A DNA stretch of 64,000 nt from Virgibacillus profundi (GTDB lineage: Bacteria; Bacillota; Bacilli; Bacillales; Amphibacillaceae). The notes below the pieces were generated by a model. The model worked only from the letters and a program-made list of their open reading frames with translations. It had not been told where the DNA came from and did not search any database. This document shows positions 52,164-60,867 of the stretch, piece by piece (position 1 is the first letter of the stretch; each line of letters starts with the position of its first letter). Location of the stretch: positions 224,268-288,267 of the forward strand of contig NZ_NPOA01000003.1 in assembly GCF_002287375.1 (NCBI RefSeq). Reading direction: 5' to 3'. A program made the translations under genes and the position numbers.

Positions 52164-53177
52164 ATGGCTAACCTTATAAATCTAGATGCAGCAACCTATA
52201 AAGATTTAATGCAACATTATATTAAGACACAGGATGAAAAATCATTATACCAGATTGAACAAGTAAGTAAAAACTTCATTAAAAATAATATCCTTCCAGA
52301 AGAAATTGTGAATTTACATATCCAGGCATTATCTGAGTTATATCCCAATCTTTTAGAAGACTTTCAGCACTCCATGGATTTTTTATTGGAGGCAATGATT
52401 TCCTATGGTCTCGCACATCAGGAATATCAAAAGTTAAGAGAGGAACAATATGCACTGAAATCAGAGATATCTGTTGCTGCCAGTATGCAGGATACATTAC
52501 TTGGAACGACAAAGCCGGAAATAGAAGGATTGGATATCGGGGTATTAAGTGTTCCTGCAAATCAAATGAATGGAGATTACCACCATTTTGTTAAAGGGAA
52601 AGATGGTACACTTGGAATAGCTATAGCAGATGTTATTGGAAAAGGGATTCCTGCGGCATTATGTATGTCAATGATTAAATATTCGATGGACAGCTATCCG
52701 GAAGAATCAATGAGCCCAAGAAACATATTAAAGAATCTCAATCGCGTTGTGGAAAAAAATGTGGACCCCAGCATGTTTATTACGATGTTCTACGCACAGT
52801 ATATACCCTCAGAAAGCAAGCTTCACTATTCATCGGCAGGACATGAGCCTGGCTTTTATTACAATGCTGAAAATAATACGTTCGAAGAGATAAAGTCGCG
52901 TGGCCTTGTGCTGGGTGTCTCTCCTAATACCGAATATAACCAATATGAATTGAAAATTAACAAGGATGATATGGTTATTTTGTTAACAGATGGCGTAACA
53001 GAGTGCAGAGATGGAGATCGCTTTATTGAAAGCGAGGAAGTTCTGGATGTAATAAAAAAATATGCGGATCTACCAGCACAGGAAATGGTCAATCAAGTAT
53101 ATAAACACTTTGAACGGCTGCAAAATTTTCAACTAAGAGATGATTTCACATTAATGATTTTACGAAAAAGAGTTTAA
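52164..53177 (+). CDS. rsbU: PP2C-type phosphatase RsbU
   Basis: 337 residues. The N-terminal four-helix domain (1-85) binds RsbT, and the C-terminal PP2C (SpoIIE-like) domain (about 120-335) has MNGDYHHFVKGKDGTLGIAI, ADVIGKGIPAALCMSMIKYS and LLTDGVTECRDGD, with metal-binding aspartates. It dephosphorylates RsbV. ATG with CAGGGGG 9 bases upstream. A gap of 202 bases separates it from rsbT, unusually large for this operon. Confidence 0.93.
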   Translation: MANLINLDAATYKDLMQHYIKTQDEKSLYQIEQVSKNFIKNNILPEEIVNLHIQALSELYPNLLEDFQHSMDFLLEAMISYGLAHQEYQKLREEQYALKSEISVAASMQDTLLGTTKPEIEGLDIGVLSVPANQMNGDYHHFVKGKDGTLGIAIADVIGKGIPAALCMSMIKYSMDSYPEESMSPRNILKNLNRVVEKNVDPSMFITMFYAQYIPSESKLHYSSAGHEPGFYYNAENNTFEEIKSRGLVLGVSPNTEYNQYELKINKDDMVILLTDGVTECRDGDRFIESEEVLDVIKKYADLPAQEMVNQVYKHFERLQNFQLRDDFTLMILRKRV

Positions 53178-53197
53178 TCAAAAATAATAAAGGGTAA
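53172..53197 (+). promoter_or_regulatory. SigB promoter before rsbV, overlapping the rsbU stop
   Basis: GTTTAA (53172-53177), 14 bases, GGGTAA (53192-53197). The TAA of the -35 element is the stop codon of rsbU. B. subtilis has its autoregulatory SigB promoter in the same place, upstream of rsbV. Confidence 0.85.
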
Positions 53198-53287
53198 TGT
53201 ATGAGGAAAGTGTGACTAATTTTATTTAATCGTACCGACGGAAATATAGGGATAATATAGATCAAATGTGGCTATAGGAGGAATAAT

Positions 53288-53620
53288 ATGAATTTAGTAA
53301 TTGATATCGTCGATGAGAATAGGAAGTCGATCGTTAATCTTTCCGGTGAGATTGATGCATATACGGCACCAAAATTAAAAGAAGCTATACTTCCCTTGAC
53401 CAAACATAGTGGTCATTTAGTGGAGGTTAATCTGGAAGAAGTTAATTATATGGACAGTACAGGATTAGGTATTTTTATCAGTGCTTTAAAATCCACAAAG
53501 GAAAATGATAGTCAAATGAAATTAGCGAACCTGCAGGATCGCGTTTTAAGGCTGTTTAAAATTACGGGACTGGATAACATTATCGAGATAAACGCTGCGA
53601 TTCGAGGTGGAAATGAATAA
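53288..53620 (+). CDS. rsbV: Anti-anti-sigma factor RsbV
   Basis: 110 residues, a STAS domain with VNLSGEIDAYTAPKLKEAIL and NYMDSTGLGIFISALKST, where the Ser is phosphorylated by RsbW. Unphosphorylated RsbV binds RsbW and frees SigB. ATG with AGGAGG 6 bases upstream; the stop overlaps the rsbW start (TAATG). Confidence 0.94.
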   Translation: MNLVIDIVDENRKSIVNLSGEIDAYTAPKLKEAILPLTKHSGHLVEVNLEEVNYMDSTGLGIFISALKSTKENDSQMKLANLQDRVLRLFKITGLDNIIEINAAIRGGNE

Positions 53621-54096
53621 TGACAAATTTTGATTTTATTGAAATGAAGTTTCCGGCAAAAGCGGAATATGTAGGGGTAGCACGCCTAAGTATTTCCGGA
53701 ATTGCAAATAGAATGGGTTTTACCTATGAGGATATTGAAGATTTAAAGGTAGCTATATCAGAAGCAATAACTAATGCAGTGACCCATGCCTATCATGAAG
53801 ATGATAAAGGCGAAGTAACCATTGGTTTTGGCGTATACGAAAATCGGCTGGAGGTCATGGTAGCTGATCATGGCGGCAGCTTTAATTTAAATGAAATAAA
53901 AAATGGGATTGGACCATATAAAAGTAATGAATCTGTTGAAAACTTAAGAGAAGGTGGTTTTGGCCTCTTTTTAATCAATGCTTTAATGGATAAGGTTCAA
54001 ATAAATAATAACTTCGGCGTAATAGTTCTCATGACGAAGTACCTGAATGAAACAGAGGTGGGCTTTGATGACGACCAAATCTCAACCACACAATAG
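53620..54096 (+). CDS. rsbW: Anti-sigma factor and kinase RsbW
   Basis: 158 residues of GHKL kinase: FPAKAEYVGVARLSISGIAN, VAISEAITNAVTHAYHED (N box), MVADHGGSFNL (G1) and REGGFGLFLINALMD (G2). It binds SigB and phosphorylates RsbV. The 3' end overlaps sigB by 29 bases. Confidence 0.94.
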   Translation: MTNFDFIEMKFPAKAEYVGVARLSISGIANRMGFTYEDIEDLKVAISEAITNAVTHAYHEDDKGEVTIGFGVYENRLEVMVADHGGSFNLNEIKNGIGPYKSNESVENLREGGFGLFLINALMDKVQINNNFGVIVLMTKYLNETEVGFDDDQISTTQ

Positions 54097-54859
54097 CGGA
54101 AGAGATGAGGTTTACCAGTGGATTGAATTCCTGCAAAAAGAGCCGACTGATGAGGTAGTGCAAGAGAAAATTGTTCTTACTTATAAAGATCTAGTGGAAT
54201 CACTTGCAAGGAAATACTCAAGAAATAGTGTGATCCACGAAGACTTGGTGCAAGTAGGTATGATTGGATTATTAGCTGCAGTTAGAAGGTATGATGCTAC
54301 ATTTGGTAAATCCTTTGAATCCTTCGCTATTCCCACCATTATTGGTGAAATCAAGCGATTTATTCGAGATAAAACGTGGAGTGTCCATGTACCGCGTAGA
54401 ATTAAAGAACTTGGACCAAAGATAAAAAAGGCTTTGGATGAATTAACCATAATGAATCAAAAATCCCCGACAGTAAAGGAAATAGCAGATTATCTGGACG
54501 TTTCTGAAGAAGATATATTAGAAACGATGGAAATGGGTAAAAGTTATAAGGCACTTTCAGTGGATAGGAAAATTGAGGCAGATTCAGATGGAAGTACTGT
54601 TGCTATATTGGATTTGGTGGGAAAAGATGATGGTGGCTATGATAACATCGATCAAAAAATGATGCTTGAAAAAATTCTCCCTGTACTTTCGGAAAGAGAA
54701 CAGCAAATACTGCAGTGTACCTATTTTGATAATATGAGTCAAAAGGAGACCGGAGAACTGCTGGGTATTTCACAAATGCATGTGTCAAGGCTGCAACGTC
54801 GCTCTCTAAGAAAGCTTAGAGAGGCAATTCAATCTGATAGCACGGAGGTATTTGATTGA
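54068..54859 (+). CDS. sigB: RNA polymerase sigma factor SigB
   Basis: 263 residues. Region 2 (LVQVGMIGLLAAVRRYDATF, GKSFESFAIPTIIGEIKRFI, RDKTWSVHVPRRIKELGP), region 3 (KSPTVKEIADYLDVSEEDIL, METMEMGKSYKALSVD) and region 4 (LSEREQQILQCTYFDNMSQK, ETGELLGISQMHVSRLQRRS) closely match B. subtilis SigB. ATG at 54068 with GAGGTGGG 6-13 bases upstream. It directs general stress genes, including its own operon through the promoter at 53172. Confidence 0.95.
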   Translation: MTTKSQPHNSGRDEVYQWIEFLQKEPTDEVVQEKIVLTYKDLVESLARKYSRNSVIHEDLVQVGMIGLLAAVRRYDATFGKSFESFAIPTIIGEIKRFIRDKTWSVHVPRRIKELGPKIKKALDELTIMNQKSPTVKEIADYLDVSEEDILETMEMGKSYKALSVDRKIEADSDGSTVAILDLVGKDDGGYDNIDQKMMLEKILPVLSEREQQILQCTYFDNMSQKETGELLGISQMHVSRLQRRSLRKLREAIQSDSTEVFD

Positions 54860-55452
54860 GTACGCAGAAAAAAGTAGACGTATCAGCTTTCCAAAAAGCA
54901 AAAAAAGGAAATTATTATTGTGGGGACAGCTACTTTTATACAGAAACAGAAAATGAGTTTGTGTGTGCAATAGCTGATGGACTTGGCAGTGGTGAATATG
55001 CAATGGAATCATCCCGGATTGTGATCGATATTATAAAAAGTAATATATATACGACCGTGGAGCAGCTCGTGAAAAAATGTAATGAAAAGTTATTTGGAAA
55101 ACGCGGCGTAGTTCTTGGTATTTTAAAATTAGATTTCAAATCACATATGTACTCTTTTTCCTCGATTGGAAATATTGGTGTTATGAGAGTAACAAAGGAT
55201 CGGAAAAAGAAGCGGAATATACCAAATGCAGGGTATTTAGCCGGATATCACAGACCGTTTAAAGTGGTTCAGGAAAAGCTTGAACCAGAGACTAACTTTA
55301 TTATGTTTTCGGATGGTGTTTCTGATCGCGAGTTATCACAGGGTTTTTTAATGAACAATGATGTAGATACAATTATAAAAACCTATGAAAATACAAGCGA
55401 TAATCTTAGAGAAGATGATACGACATTAATTGTTATGAGATATAAAGAATAA
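54856..55452 (+). CDS. rsbX: Stressosome phosphatase RsbX
   Basis: 198 residues of a small PP2C domain: GNYYCGDSYFYTETENEFVC, AIADGLGSGEYAMESSRI, NFIMFSDGVSDREL and EDDTTLIVMRY. It dephosphorylates RsbS and RsbR to reset the stressosome. TTG start overlaps the sigB stop by 4 bases (TTGA) with CGGAGG upstream. Confidence 0.92.
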   Translation: MSTQKKVDVSAFQKAKKGNYYCGDSYFYTETENEFVCAIADGLGSGEYAMESSRIVIDIIKSNIYTTVEQLVKKCNEKLFGKRGVVLGILKLDFKSHMYSFSSIGNIGVMRVTKDRKKKRNIPNAGYLAGYHRPFKVVQEKLEPETNFIMFSDGVSDRELSQGFLMNNDVDTIIKTYENTSDNLREDDTTLIVMRYKE

Positions 55453-55488
55453 TTGGACTGGTGCATGAGTGCCAGTCCAATTATTTTT
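55451..55488 (+). terminator. Terminator of the rsb-sigB operon
   Basis: AATTGGACTGG pairs with CCAGTCCAATT, followed by ATTTTT, directly after the rsbX stop. Confidence 0.85.
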
Positions 55489-55551
55489 GAGCTATTAGGA
55501 AAACGAAGCTTTTTTTGGTAAAATAGAAAGGTATGTAGAGGAGGAAATAGT

Positions 55552-57723
55552 GTGGCTATTGAATTAAACCAGGAAATAAACCAATGGGTCTCTAAAGAAG
55601 CCCAAGTAAATAAAAGTACTGTTGAAAAGGTAATTGCTTTATTGGATGAAGGCAATACGGTTCCGTTTATTGCGCGTTATCGTAAGGAAGTTACCGGTGG
55701 GTTGGATGAAGTCCAGATTAAGCTGGTGCAGGATAAATGGAATTATGCACTTAATTTATCGGAAAGAAAACAAGAAGTGCTTCGAATCATTGATGAACAG
55801 GGAAAACTAACAGAAGAACTGGAAAATGAAATTAAAAAAGCTGGACAATTACAGCGGGTGGAAGATTTATACAGACCCTATAAACAAAAACGCCGAACAA
55901 AAGCAACCATCGCGAAGGAGAAAGGGCTGGAACCACTCGCTGAATTAATCTGGCAACAGGAAACAACTGCTATTAACATGGAAGCTGAAAAGTATTTCTC
56001 TGAAGAGCATAAATTACATACCATTGAAGATGTATTAGCCGGAGTTAATGATATTATTGCGGAATGGATTTCCGATGCACCGGAATATCGTGAATATATA
56101 CGTGAAGAAACATTTAAACGGGGTACAATTCAATCTGAAGTGAAGCATGCTGATAAAGATGAAAAAGGCGTATATGAAATGTATTATGACTATAGTGAAG
56201 CGGTAAGGTCAATGGTGTCACATCGTATTCTGGCTTTAAACCGTGGGGAAAAAGAAGATGTGCTTAAAGTTACGATTGAACCGCCGATTGAAAGAATAGT
56301 GGATTTTTTACGCCTTCATATTATCAAGAAAAGTGCAAATGAAACATTGATTGAAATTATACAAAATGCTATTGATGACAGCTACAAACGTTTAATACAA
56401 CCATCTATAGAACGTGAAATCCGCAGCAGTCTGACAGAAAAAGCTGAAGAACAGGCAATTGATGTATTTTCCGAAAATCTTAAGAACTTGTTACTTCAGC
56501 CACCATTGAAGGGAAAAACCATTTTAGGTGTTGACCCGGCTTTTCGTACAGGCTGCAAATTGGCAATAGTTGATGAAACGGGAAAAGTTCATCATGTTGG
56601 TGTGATGTACCCAACAGCACCAAAAAATGATACCGTTGGTGCAGAAAAAATAACAATGCAATTTATCAACAAATATAATGTGGAACTAATCGCTATCGGT
56701 AATGGAACAGCTTCACGGGAAACCGAGCAGTTTATTTCAGATGTAATCACAAATAATTCATTGGATATTCCTTATATTATTGTAAATGAAGCTGGTGCGA
56801 GTGTGTATTCTGCATCAAAATTGGCTCGTGAAGAATTCCCGGATCTGCAAGTAGAGGAGAGAAGTGCAGCCTCGATTGCCCGGAGAGTACAAGACCCGCT
56901 GGCTGAACTTGTGAAAATTGATCCGAAATCTATTGGTGTTGGTCAATATCAGCATGATGTTAGTCAAAGGGCATTAAATGAATCACTTTCCTTTGTTGTT
57001 GAAACAGCAGTTAACCAGGTGGGTGTCAATGTGAACACAGCATCATCTTCCCTTTTGCAACATGTAGCCGGATTAAGTAAAACAGTTGCCAATAATATTG
57101 TTGGCAAACGAAATGAAGAAGGTAAATTCACCAATCGCAAACAATTGAAGAAAATACCACGGCTTGGTGCAAAGACTTATGAACAGGGGGTTGGTTTCTT
57201 GCGAATTATTGATGGAGACCATCCATTGGATCGCACACCAATACATCCGGAAAGCTATGCACATACAGAAAAGCTTCTGAAAATGCTTGAGTGTGGACTT
57301 TCAGATATAGGGTCGGAAAAACTGCGTGAAAAAATAAATACATTAGACAAAAAGGAAATCGCAGCAAGCCTGGAAATTGGGGAGCCGACATTAATCGATA
57401 TTATGAGTGCATTAAGCCGCCCTGAACGCGATCCGCGTGATGATTTTCCGCAGCCATTACTCAAGCAAAACGTTTTATCGATGGAAGATTTAAAGCCTGG
57501 TATGGAAATGCAGGGAACCGTAAGAAATGTAGTGGATTTTGGTGTCTTTGTTGATATCGGAGTTAAACAGGATGGTTTGGTCCATATTTCGAAAATGGCT
57601 AATAAATTTGTGAAGCATCCAATGGATATTGCATCAGTAGGTGATGTTGTCACTGTTTGGGTGGAACAAATTGATGTAAACAAAGGCAGGATTGCATTAT
57701 CGATGGTTAAAAGTGAAAAGTAG
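55552..57723 (+). CDS. tex: Tex-family RNA-binding transcription accessory protein
   Basis: 723 residues. N-terminal helical domain (VEKVIALLDEGNTVPFIARY then RKEVTGGLDE), YqgF/RNase H-like domain (about 325-450, TILGVDPAFRTGCKLAIVDE), helix-hairpin-helix pair (about 490-560, LLQHVAGLSKTVANNIVGKR) and a C-terminal S1 domain (about 645-720, LKPGMEMQGTVRNVVDFGVF). Tex proteins bind RNA and act in transcription and stress fitness. GTG start with AGGAGG 9 bases upstream. Same neighbour of rsbX as in B. subtilis. Confidence 0.93.
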   Translation: MAIELNQEINQWVSKEAQVNKSTVEKVIALLDEGNTVPFIARYRKEVTGGLDEVQIKLVQDKWNYALNLSERKQEVLRIIDEQGKLTEELENEIKKAGQLQRVEDLYRPYKQKRRTKATIAKEKGLEPLAELIWQQETTAINMEAEKYFSEEHKLHTIEDVLAGVNDIIAEWISDAPEYREYIREETFKRGTIQSEVKHADKDEKGVYEMYYDYSEAVRSMVSHRILALNRGEKEDVLKVTIEPPIERIVDFLRLHIIKKSANETLIEIIQNAIDDSYKRLIQPSIEREIRSSLTEKAEEQAIDVFSENLKNLLLQPPLKGKTILGVDPAFRTGCKLAIVDETGKVHHVGVMYPTAPKNDTVGAEKITMQFINKYNVELIAIGNGTASRETEQFISDVITNNSLDIPYIIVNEAGASVYSASKLAREEFPDLQVEERSAASIARRVQDPLAELVKIDPKSIGVGQYQHDVSQRALNESLSFVVETAVNQVGVNVNTASSSLLQHVAGLSKTVANNIVGKRNEEGKFTNRKQLKKIPRLGAKTYEQGVGFLRIIDGDHPLDRTPIHPESYAHTEKLLKMLECGLSDIGSEKLREKINTLDKKEIAASLEIGEPTLIDIMSALSRPERDPRDDFPQPLLKQNVLSMEDLKPGMEMQGTVRNVVDFGVFVDIGVKQDGLVHISKMANKFVKHPMDIASVGDVVTVWVEQIDVNKGRIALSMVKSEK

Positions 57724-57759
57724 TGTAGTGCAGGATGGATTTTTATACTTAATAGGTAA

Positions 57760-57806
57760 AAGCAGGGGCAGCTAATTGTAACGGGTTCAGTTACCGTGGA
57801 GAAAAT
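57760..57806 (+). repeat. Left copy of an imperfect inverted repeat
   Basis: AAAGCAGGGG, a short variable stretch with CTAATTG, then TAACGGGTTCAGTTA and GGAGAAAA. The reverse complement of 59096-59147 has the same blocks in the same order. Probable terminal repeat of a decayed insertion or MITE-like element. Confidence 0.6.
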
Positions 57807-57926
57807 ACAAAATAATACGCTATTTGGGGATAGAAATCACATATGATTTAGTATCCCTAATTTTATTGTTCTGATAATCTTTATATCATATTATATGCTG
57901 AAAATCATATAAATTAACATAGCAAT

Positions 57927-57960
57927 TAACAGGAGAACATAAATTTATGTTCTCCTGTTA
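57927..57960. repeat. 34-base perfect palindrome
   Basis: 57927-57943 and 57944-57960 are perfectly complementary with no loop bases. It may terminate tex transcription, but no T run follows. The rest of the gap 57724-58043 has only the inverted repeat copy at 57760. Confidence 0.75.
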
Positions 57961-58043
57961 ACTTATGTACTAAAATCATTGTTAAATTGGTTGTTATTTC
58001 CTTTGTAATTTAGGGTGATAATTATAACAGGAAGGTGATGACG

Positions 58044-58145
58044 ATGAAGTTTATAGAACCTAAAAATAAGAATGCTGAAAAGGTGAGTTGGGAATTATCG
58101 GAGTATACGAGAGCTATTCTAAGGGAGGAAAAAAGAAAACAGTAA
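58044..58145 (+). CDS. Very short hypothetical protein
   Basis: 33 residues (KFIEPKNKNAEKVSWELSEY then TRAILREEKRKQ). ATG at 58044 has AGGAAGG 8 bases upstream, a good arrangement, and an amphipathic helical composition. No family recognised; short proteins with a KVSWELSEYT stretch seem familiar from mobile regions but this is not secure. Confidence 0.4.
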   Translation: MKFIEPKNKNAEKVSWELSEYTRAILREEKRKQ

Positions 58146-58231
58146 AAACACCAGCACAACGATTAGGAATTATCATTTAACAGATATAATTTATTTAAGA
58201 TAGCGGTACTTTAAGAGAAAATATATTTAAT

Positions 58232-58280
58232 AAAATGGAATGACTGTAAAAAGTATTTGACAGTCATTCCATTTTATTTT
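58232..58280 (+). terminator. Hairpin terminator before the HTH gene
   Basis: AAAATGGAATGACTGT (58232-58247) pairs perfectly with ACAGTCATTCCATTTT (58260-58275), followed by a T-rich stretch. Confidence 0.75.
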
Positions 58281-58330
58281 ATGATGAGGGTGTAAAAGAT
58301 GTTTTACATCTATTTGAAGGTGGAATTCAT

Positions 58331-58549
58331 ATGCAAAATAAAATTAGAGAATATCGAGAAAAGAAAAGTCTTTCCCAAGGAAGGTTGGCAGATTTATGTA
58401 ATGTAAGTAGACAGACAATCAACGCTATTGAAAATAATAAATATGACCCAAGTTTACAATTAGCCTTTGATATCGCAACAACATTAGGTGTAAAAGTGGA
58501 CTATTTATTTTTAAATGAAGGAGGGGAAAAAGATGATAAAAAGGCGTAA
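58331..58549 (+). CDS. Cro/CI-type HTH transcriptional regulator
   Basis: 72 residues: MQNKIREYREKKSLSQGRLA then DLCNVSRQTINAIENNKYDP, LAFDIATTLGVKVDYLF, i.e. one HTH_3 domain with a short tail. ATG with GAAGGTGG upstream. Overlaps the following membrane-protein gene by 17 bases. This regulator-plus-membrane-protein pairing resembles the pair at 19419-19926. Confidence 0.87.
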   Translation: MQNKIREYREKKSLSQGRLADLCNVSRQTINAIENNKYDPSLQLAFDIATTLGVKVDYLFLNEGGEKDDKKA

Positions 58550-58922
58550 TCTAATGCGTGTGTTTGGTGTTGCTGCTCTTATAATGATAGCAAATATAAT
58601 TTACAAAATATCTTCAGATAAAAACGTTGATGTGTTTGATGTTTTATCATTGGGAACATTTGTATTAATGTTTATATCTACAATTACTTGGGGGAACAAA
58701 GAAGAGAAAAACGGCTTATATCAAGGGGATGAACTTGGACAAAGAATAATGGAGAAAAGTTCTAAAATAAGTTACACTATTTTATTATTCACTATAATGG
58801 TGGCTGTATTTGCTGATAAATTTGTGAATGGTACAGTTAATCTGTTTTTATTGCTTGTGTTAGGTTTTGCGATGATAACATACCCTTTCGTTGAATACTT
58901 CATTGCTAAAAAATACAAATAA
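58533..58922 (+). CDS. Four-helix membrane protein paired with HTH regulator
   Basis: 129 residues with four hydrophobic segments (about 7-26, 37-56, 82-101, 104-124). The loop between helices 2 and 3 contains NKEEKNGLYQGDELGQRIME, a pattern found in small membrane proteins encoded beside Cro/CI regulators. ATG at 58533 with GAAGGAGGGG upstream inside the regulator gene. Function unknown. Confidence 0.75.
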   Translation: MIKRRNLMRVFGVAALIMIANIIYKISSDKNVDVFDVLSLGTFVLMFISTITWGNKEEKNGLYQGDELGQRIMEKSSKISYTILLFTIMVAVFADKFVNGTVNLFLLLVLGFAMITYPFVEYFIAKKYK

Positions 58923-58991
58923 ATTAATTCTTAATAGAACATCTTCTTTAATCGCCCAATTGTTGAATAAAAAAAGTAATTTATACCATTT

Positions 58992-59022
58992 AAAAAGCCC
59001 AGATTTATATCTGAGCTTTTTT
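58992..59022 (+). terminator. Terminator after the HTH/membrane pair
   Basis: AAAAAGC.CAGAT pairs with ATCTG.GCTTTTTT. The gap 58923-59301 also holds the right inverted repeat and a short repeat array. Confidence 0.75.
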
Positions 59023-59095
59023 GCTTGTTATTTGTACTGTTAATTTGTTGTCAAGATGTACGCTAATTGGTGTATTAATTCTACTGCTATTAACC

Positions 59096-59147
59096 TTTTT
59101 CTCCCCTATAACTGAACCCGTTAAGCTAATTGGAGACCCCTGCTTTA
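59096..59147 (-). repeat. Right copy of the imperfect inverted repeat
   Basis: Reverse complement reads AAAGCAGGGG, ...CCAATTAG..., TTAACGGGTTCAGTTA, GGGGAGAAAA, matching the left copy at 57760-57806. Together they bracket 1.3 kb with three small genes. Confidence 0.6.
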
Positions 59148-59189
59148 TTTGTTTGCGCTGATAAAATGATCACATGAATATGATGTGAA

Positions 59190-59262
59190 TTAGACTGAAT
59201 AAAACTCAAATTAGACCGGATAAAAGGCGATATAGGCTGAAGGAACTCTAAATAAGCCTAAT
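59190..59262. repeat. Degenerate 20-22 base tandem repeats
   Basis: Three and a half units beginning TTAGACTGAATAAAA, TTAGACCGGATAAAA, TAGGCTGAAGGAACT and TAAGCCTAATAAAA. Period and A-rich ends are like the array at 43996-44115, and a GACTGAATAAA fragment also occurs near 6993. Confidence 0.55.
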
Positions 59263-59263
59263 A

Positions 59264-59291
59264 AAAAGACTGCCCATTTGGACAGTCTTTT
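59264..59291 (-). terminator. Terminator of katA
   Basis: AAAAGACTG pairs with CAGTCTTTT around CCCATTTGGA. On the minus strand it is followed by T-rich sequence. Confidence 0.7.
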
Positions 59292-59301
59292 GTGTTTTAA
59301 A

Positions 59302-60801
59302 TTATTCTACTTTACCTGCTGCAACTTCTGCTTCACTTACAGAAATACCAAGTGCTTTCGCTACACCTTCACCATAAGCAGGATCTGCTTTATAGCAATG
59401 AGCGATATGTCTAAGCTGTACTTCTTTTGTAGTACCTCTCATATTACGAGCTGTATTTTCAAATAGTCTTTGTTGGGCATCAGGGGTTTGCAGTCGGAAT
59501 AACTTTCCTGGTTGTTCAAAATAATTATTATCATCTTCACGGAAGTTCCAGTAATCAGCATCTCCTGTAATTCCTAGAGATGGTTCCTGGTATTCCGGCT
59601 GATCTTGAAGCTCACCATAGCTGTTTGGCTCATAGTGTGTTAAACCACCTTGGTTGCCATCAACGCGCATTGCACCATCTCTATGATATGGATGGAAATT
59701 TTTTGCGTTTTTCGGGTAGTTAACTGGAACTTGCCAGTGGTTAACACCTAAACGGTAGCGCTGTGCATCTCCATAAGAGAATAGACGTCCTTGTAGCATC
59801 TTATCTGGTGAGAAACCAATTCCAGGTACAATATTAGTTGGAGCGAATGCTGCTTGCTCAACATCTGCAAAGTAATTTTCTGGATTTCGGTTAAGTTCGT
59901 ATTCACCAACTTCGATCAGTGGGTAGTCACCTTTAGGCCAAACTTTTGTTAAATCAAATGGATTGTCTTTGCTGTTTCTAGCCTGTTCTTCAGTCATTAC
60001 TTGAATGTACATTTTCCATTTTGGATTGTCACCACGTTCAATTGCGTCATATAGATCTCTTTGATGACTTTCGCGATCTGCACCTACAATGTCTTCTGCT
60101 TCCTGGTCAGTCAGGTTTTCGATGCCTTGTTGTGTACGCATGTGGAATTTAACCCATACTCGTTCATTATCTGCATTAATCATGCTGTACGTATGGCTTC
60201 CAAATCCATGCATGTGACGATAACTCTTTGGAATACCGCGGTCACTCATAACGACGGTCACTTGATGTAGTGCTTCAGGAAGACCTGTCCAGAAATCCCA
60301 GTTATTTTGCGCACTGCGCATATTTGTACGAGGGTCACGTTTAACTGCGTGGTTTAAGTCAGGGAACTTTTTAGGGTCTCTCATGAAGAATACAGGTGTA
60401 TTGTTACCAACCAGGTCCCAGTTACCTTCTTCTGTATAGAATTTTAATGCAAAACCACGGATATCACGTTCTGCGTCTGCTGCACCACGTTCACCGGCAA
60501 CTGTAGAATGACGAACAAACATCTCTGTTTTCTTTCCTACTTCAGAAAAAATAGCAGCTCTTGTATATTTAGTGATGTCATTTGTTACGGTAAACGTACC
60601 AAATGCACCAGACCCTTTAGCATGCATACGACGCTCAGGGATAACTTCTCTATCGAAGTGCGCCATTTTTTCAAGGAACCAAAAATCCTGCATTAATAAC
60701 GGACCTCTGGGGCCAGCTGTCATTGAATCCTTGTCGTTCGGTACTGGAGCACCAAATGCAGTGGTTAATTTCTTTTTATTTTGATTTTCCTTTTCACTCA
60801 T
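59302..60801 (-). CDS. katA: Haem catalase (clade 3, KatA-type)
   Basis: 499 residues. Distal His in [13 protein letters not shown] (about residue 58), Asn in [20 protein letters not shown] region (about residue 130), [14 protein letters not shown] and the proximal Tyr in [15 protein letters not shown] (about residue 341). These are the small-subunit monofunctional catalase motifs; the enzyme converts hydrogen peroxide to water and oxygen. ATG with GGAGGGA upstream. A PerR-like box lies 52 bases upstream. Confidence 0.95.
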   Translation of the reverse strand: MSEKENQNKKKLTTAFGAPVPNDKDSMTAGPRGPLLMQDFWFLEKMAHFDREVIPERRMHAKGSGAFGTFTVTNDITKYTRAAIFSEVGKKTEMFVRHSTVAGERGAADAERDIRGFALKFYTEEGNWDLVGNNTPVFFMRDPKKFPDLNHAVKRDPRTNMRSAQNNWDFWTGLPEALHQVTVVMSDRGIPKSYRHMHGFGSHTYSMINADNERVWVKFHMRTQQGIENLTDQEAEDIVGADRESHQRDLYDAIERGDNPKWKMYIQVMTEEQARNSKDNPFDLTKVWPKGDYPLIEVGEYELNRNPENYFADVEQAAFAPTNIVPGIGFSPDKMLQGRLFSYGDAQRYRLGVNHWQVPVNYPKNAKNFHPYHRDGAMRVDGNQGGLTHYEPNSYGELQDQPEYQEPSLGITGDADYWNFREDDNNYFEQPGKLFRLQTPDAQQRLFENTARNMRGTTKEVQLRHIAHCYKADPAYGEGVAKALGISVSEAEVAAGKVE

Positions 60802-60852
60802 AAATATATCCCTCCAAGTTTATTAAATACAATTAATATAATATCATATTGA

Positions 60853-60867
60853 TTATAATAATACTAG
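60853..60867. promoter_or_regulatory. PerR-box-like sequence upstream of katA
   Basis: TTATAAT-A-ATACTAG matches 11 of 14 positions of the PerR box TTATAATnATTATAA. katA of B. subtilis is PerR-controlled. The gap 60802-61231 shows no other feature apart from A/T repeats such as ATAATAATAATAATAA near 61085. Confidence 0.4.

Noticed and set aside
53224-53254. ATTTAA ... GGGATA as a SigB promoter for rsbV
   Set aside because: The spacing is 19 bases and both elements are imperfect. The pair at 53172-53197 is far better.
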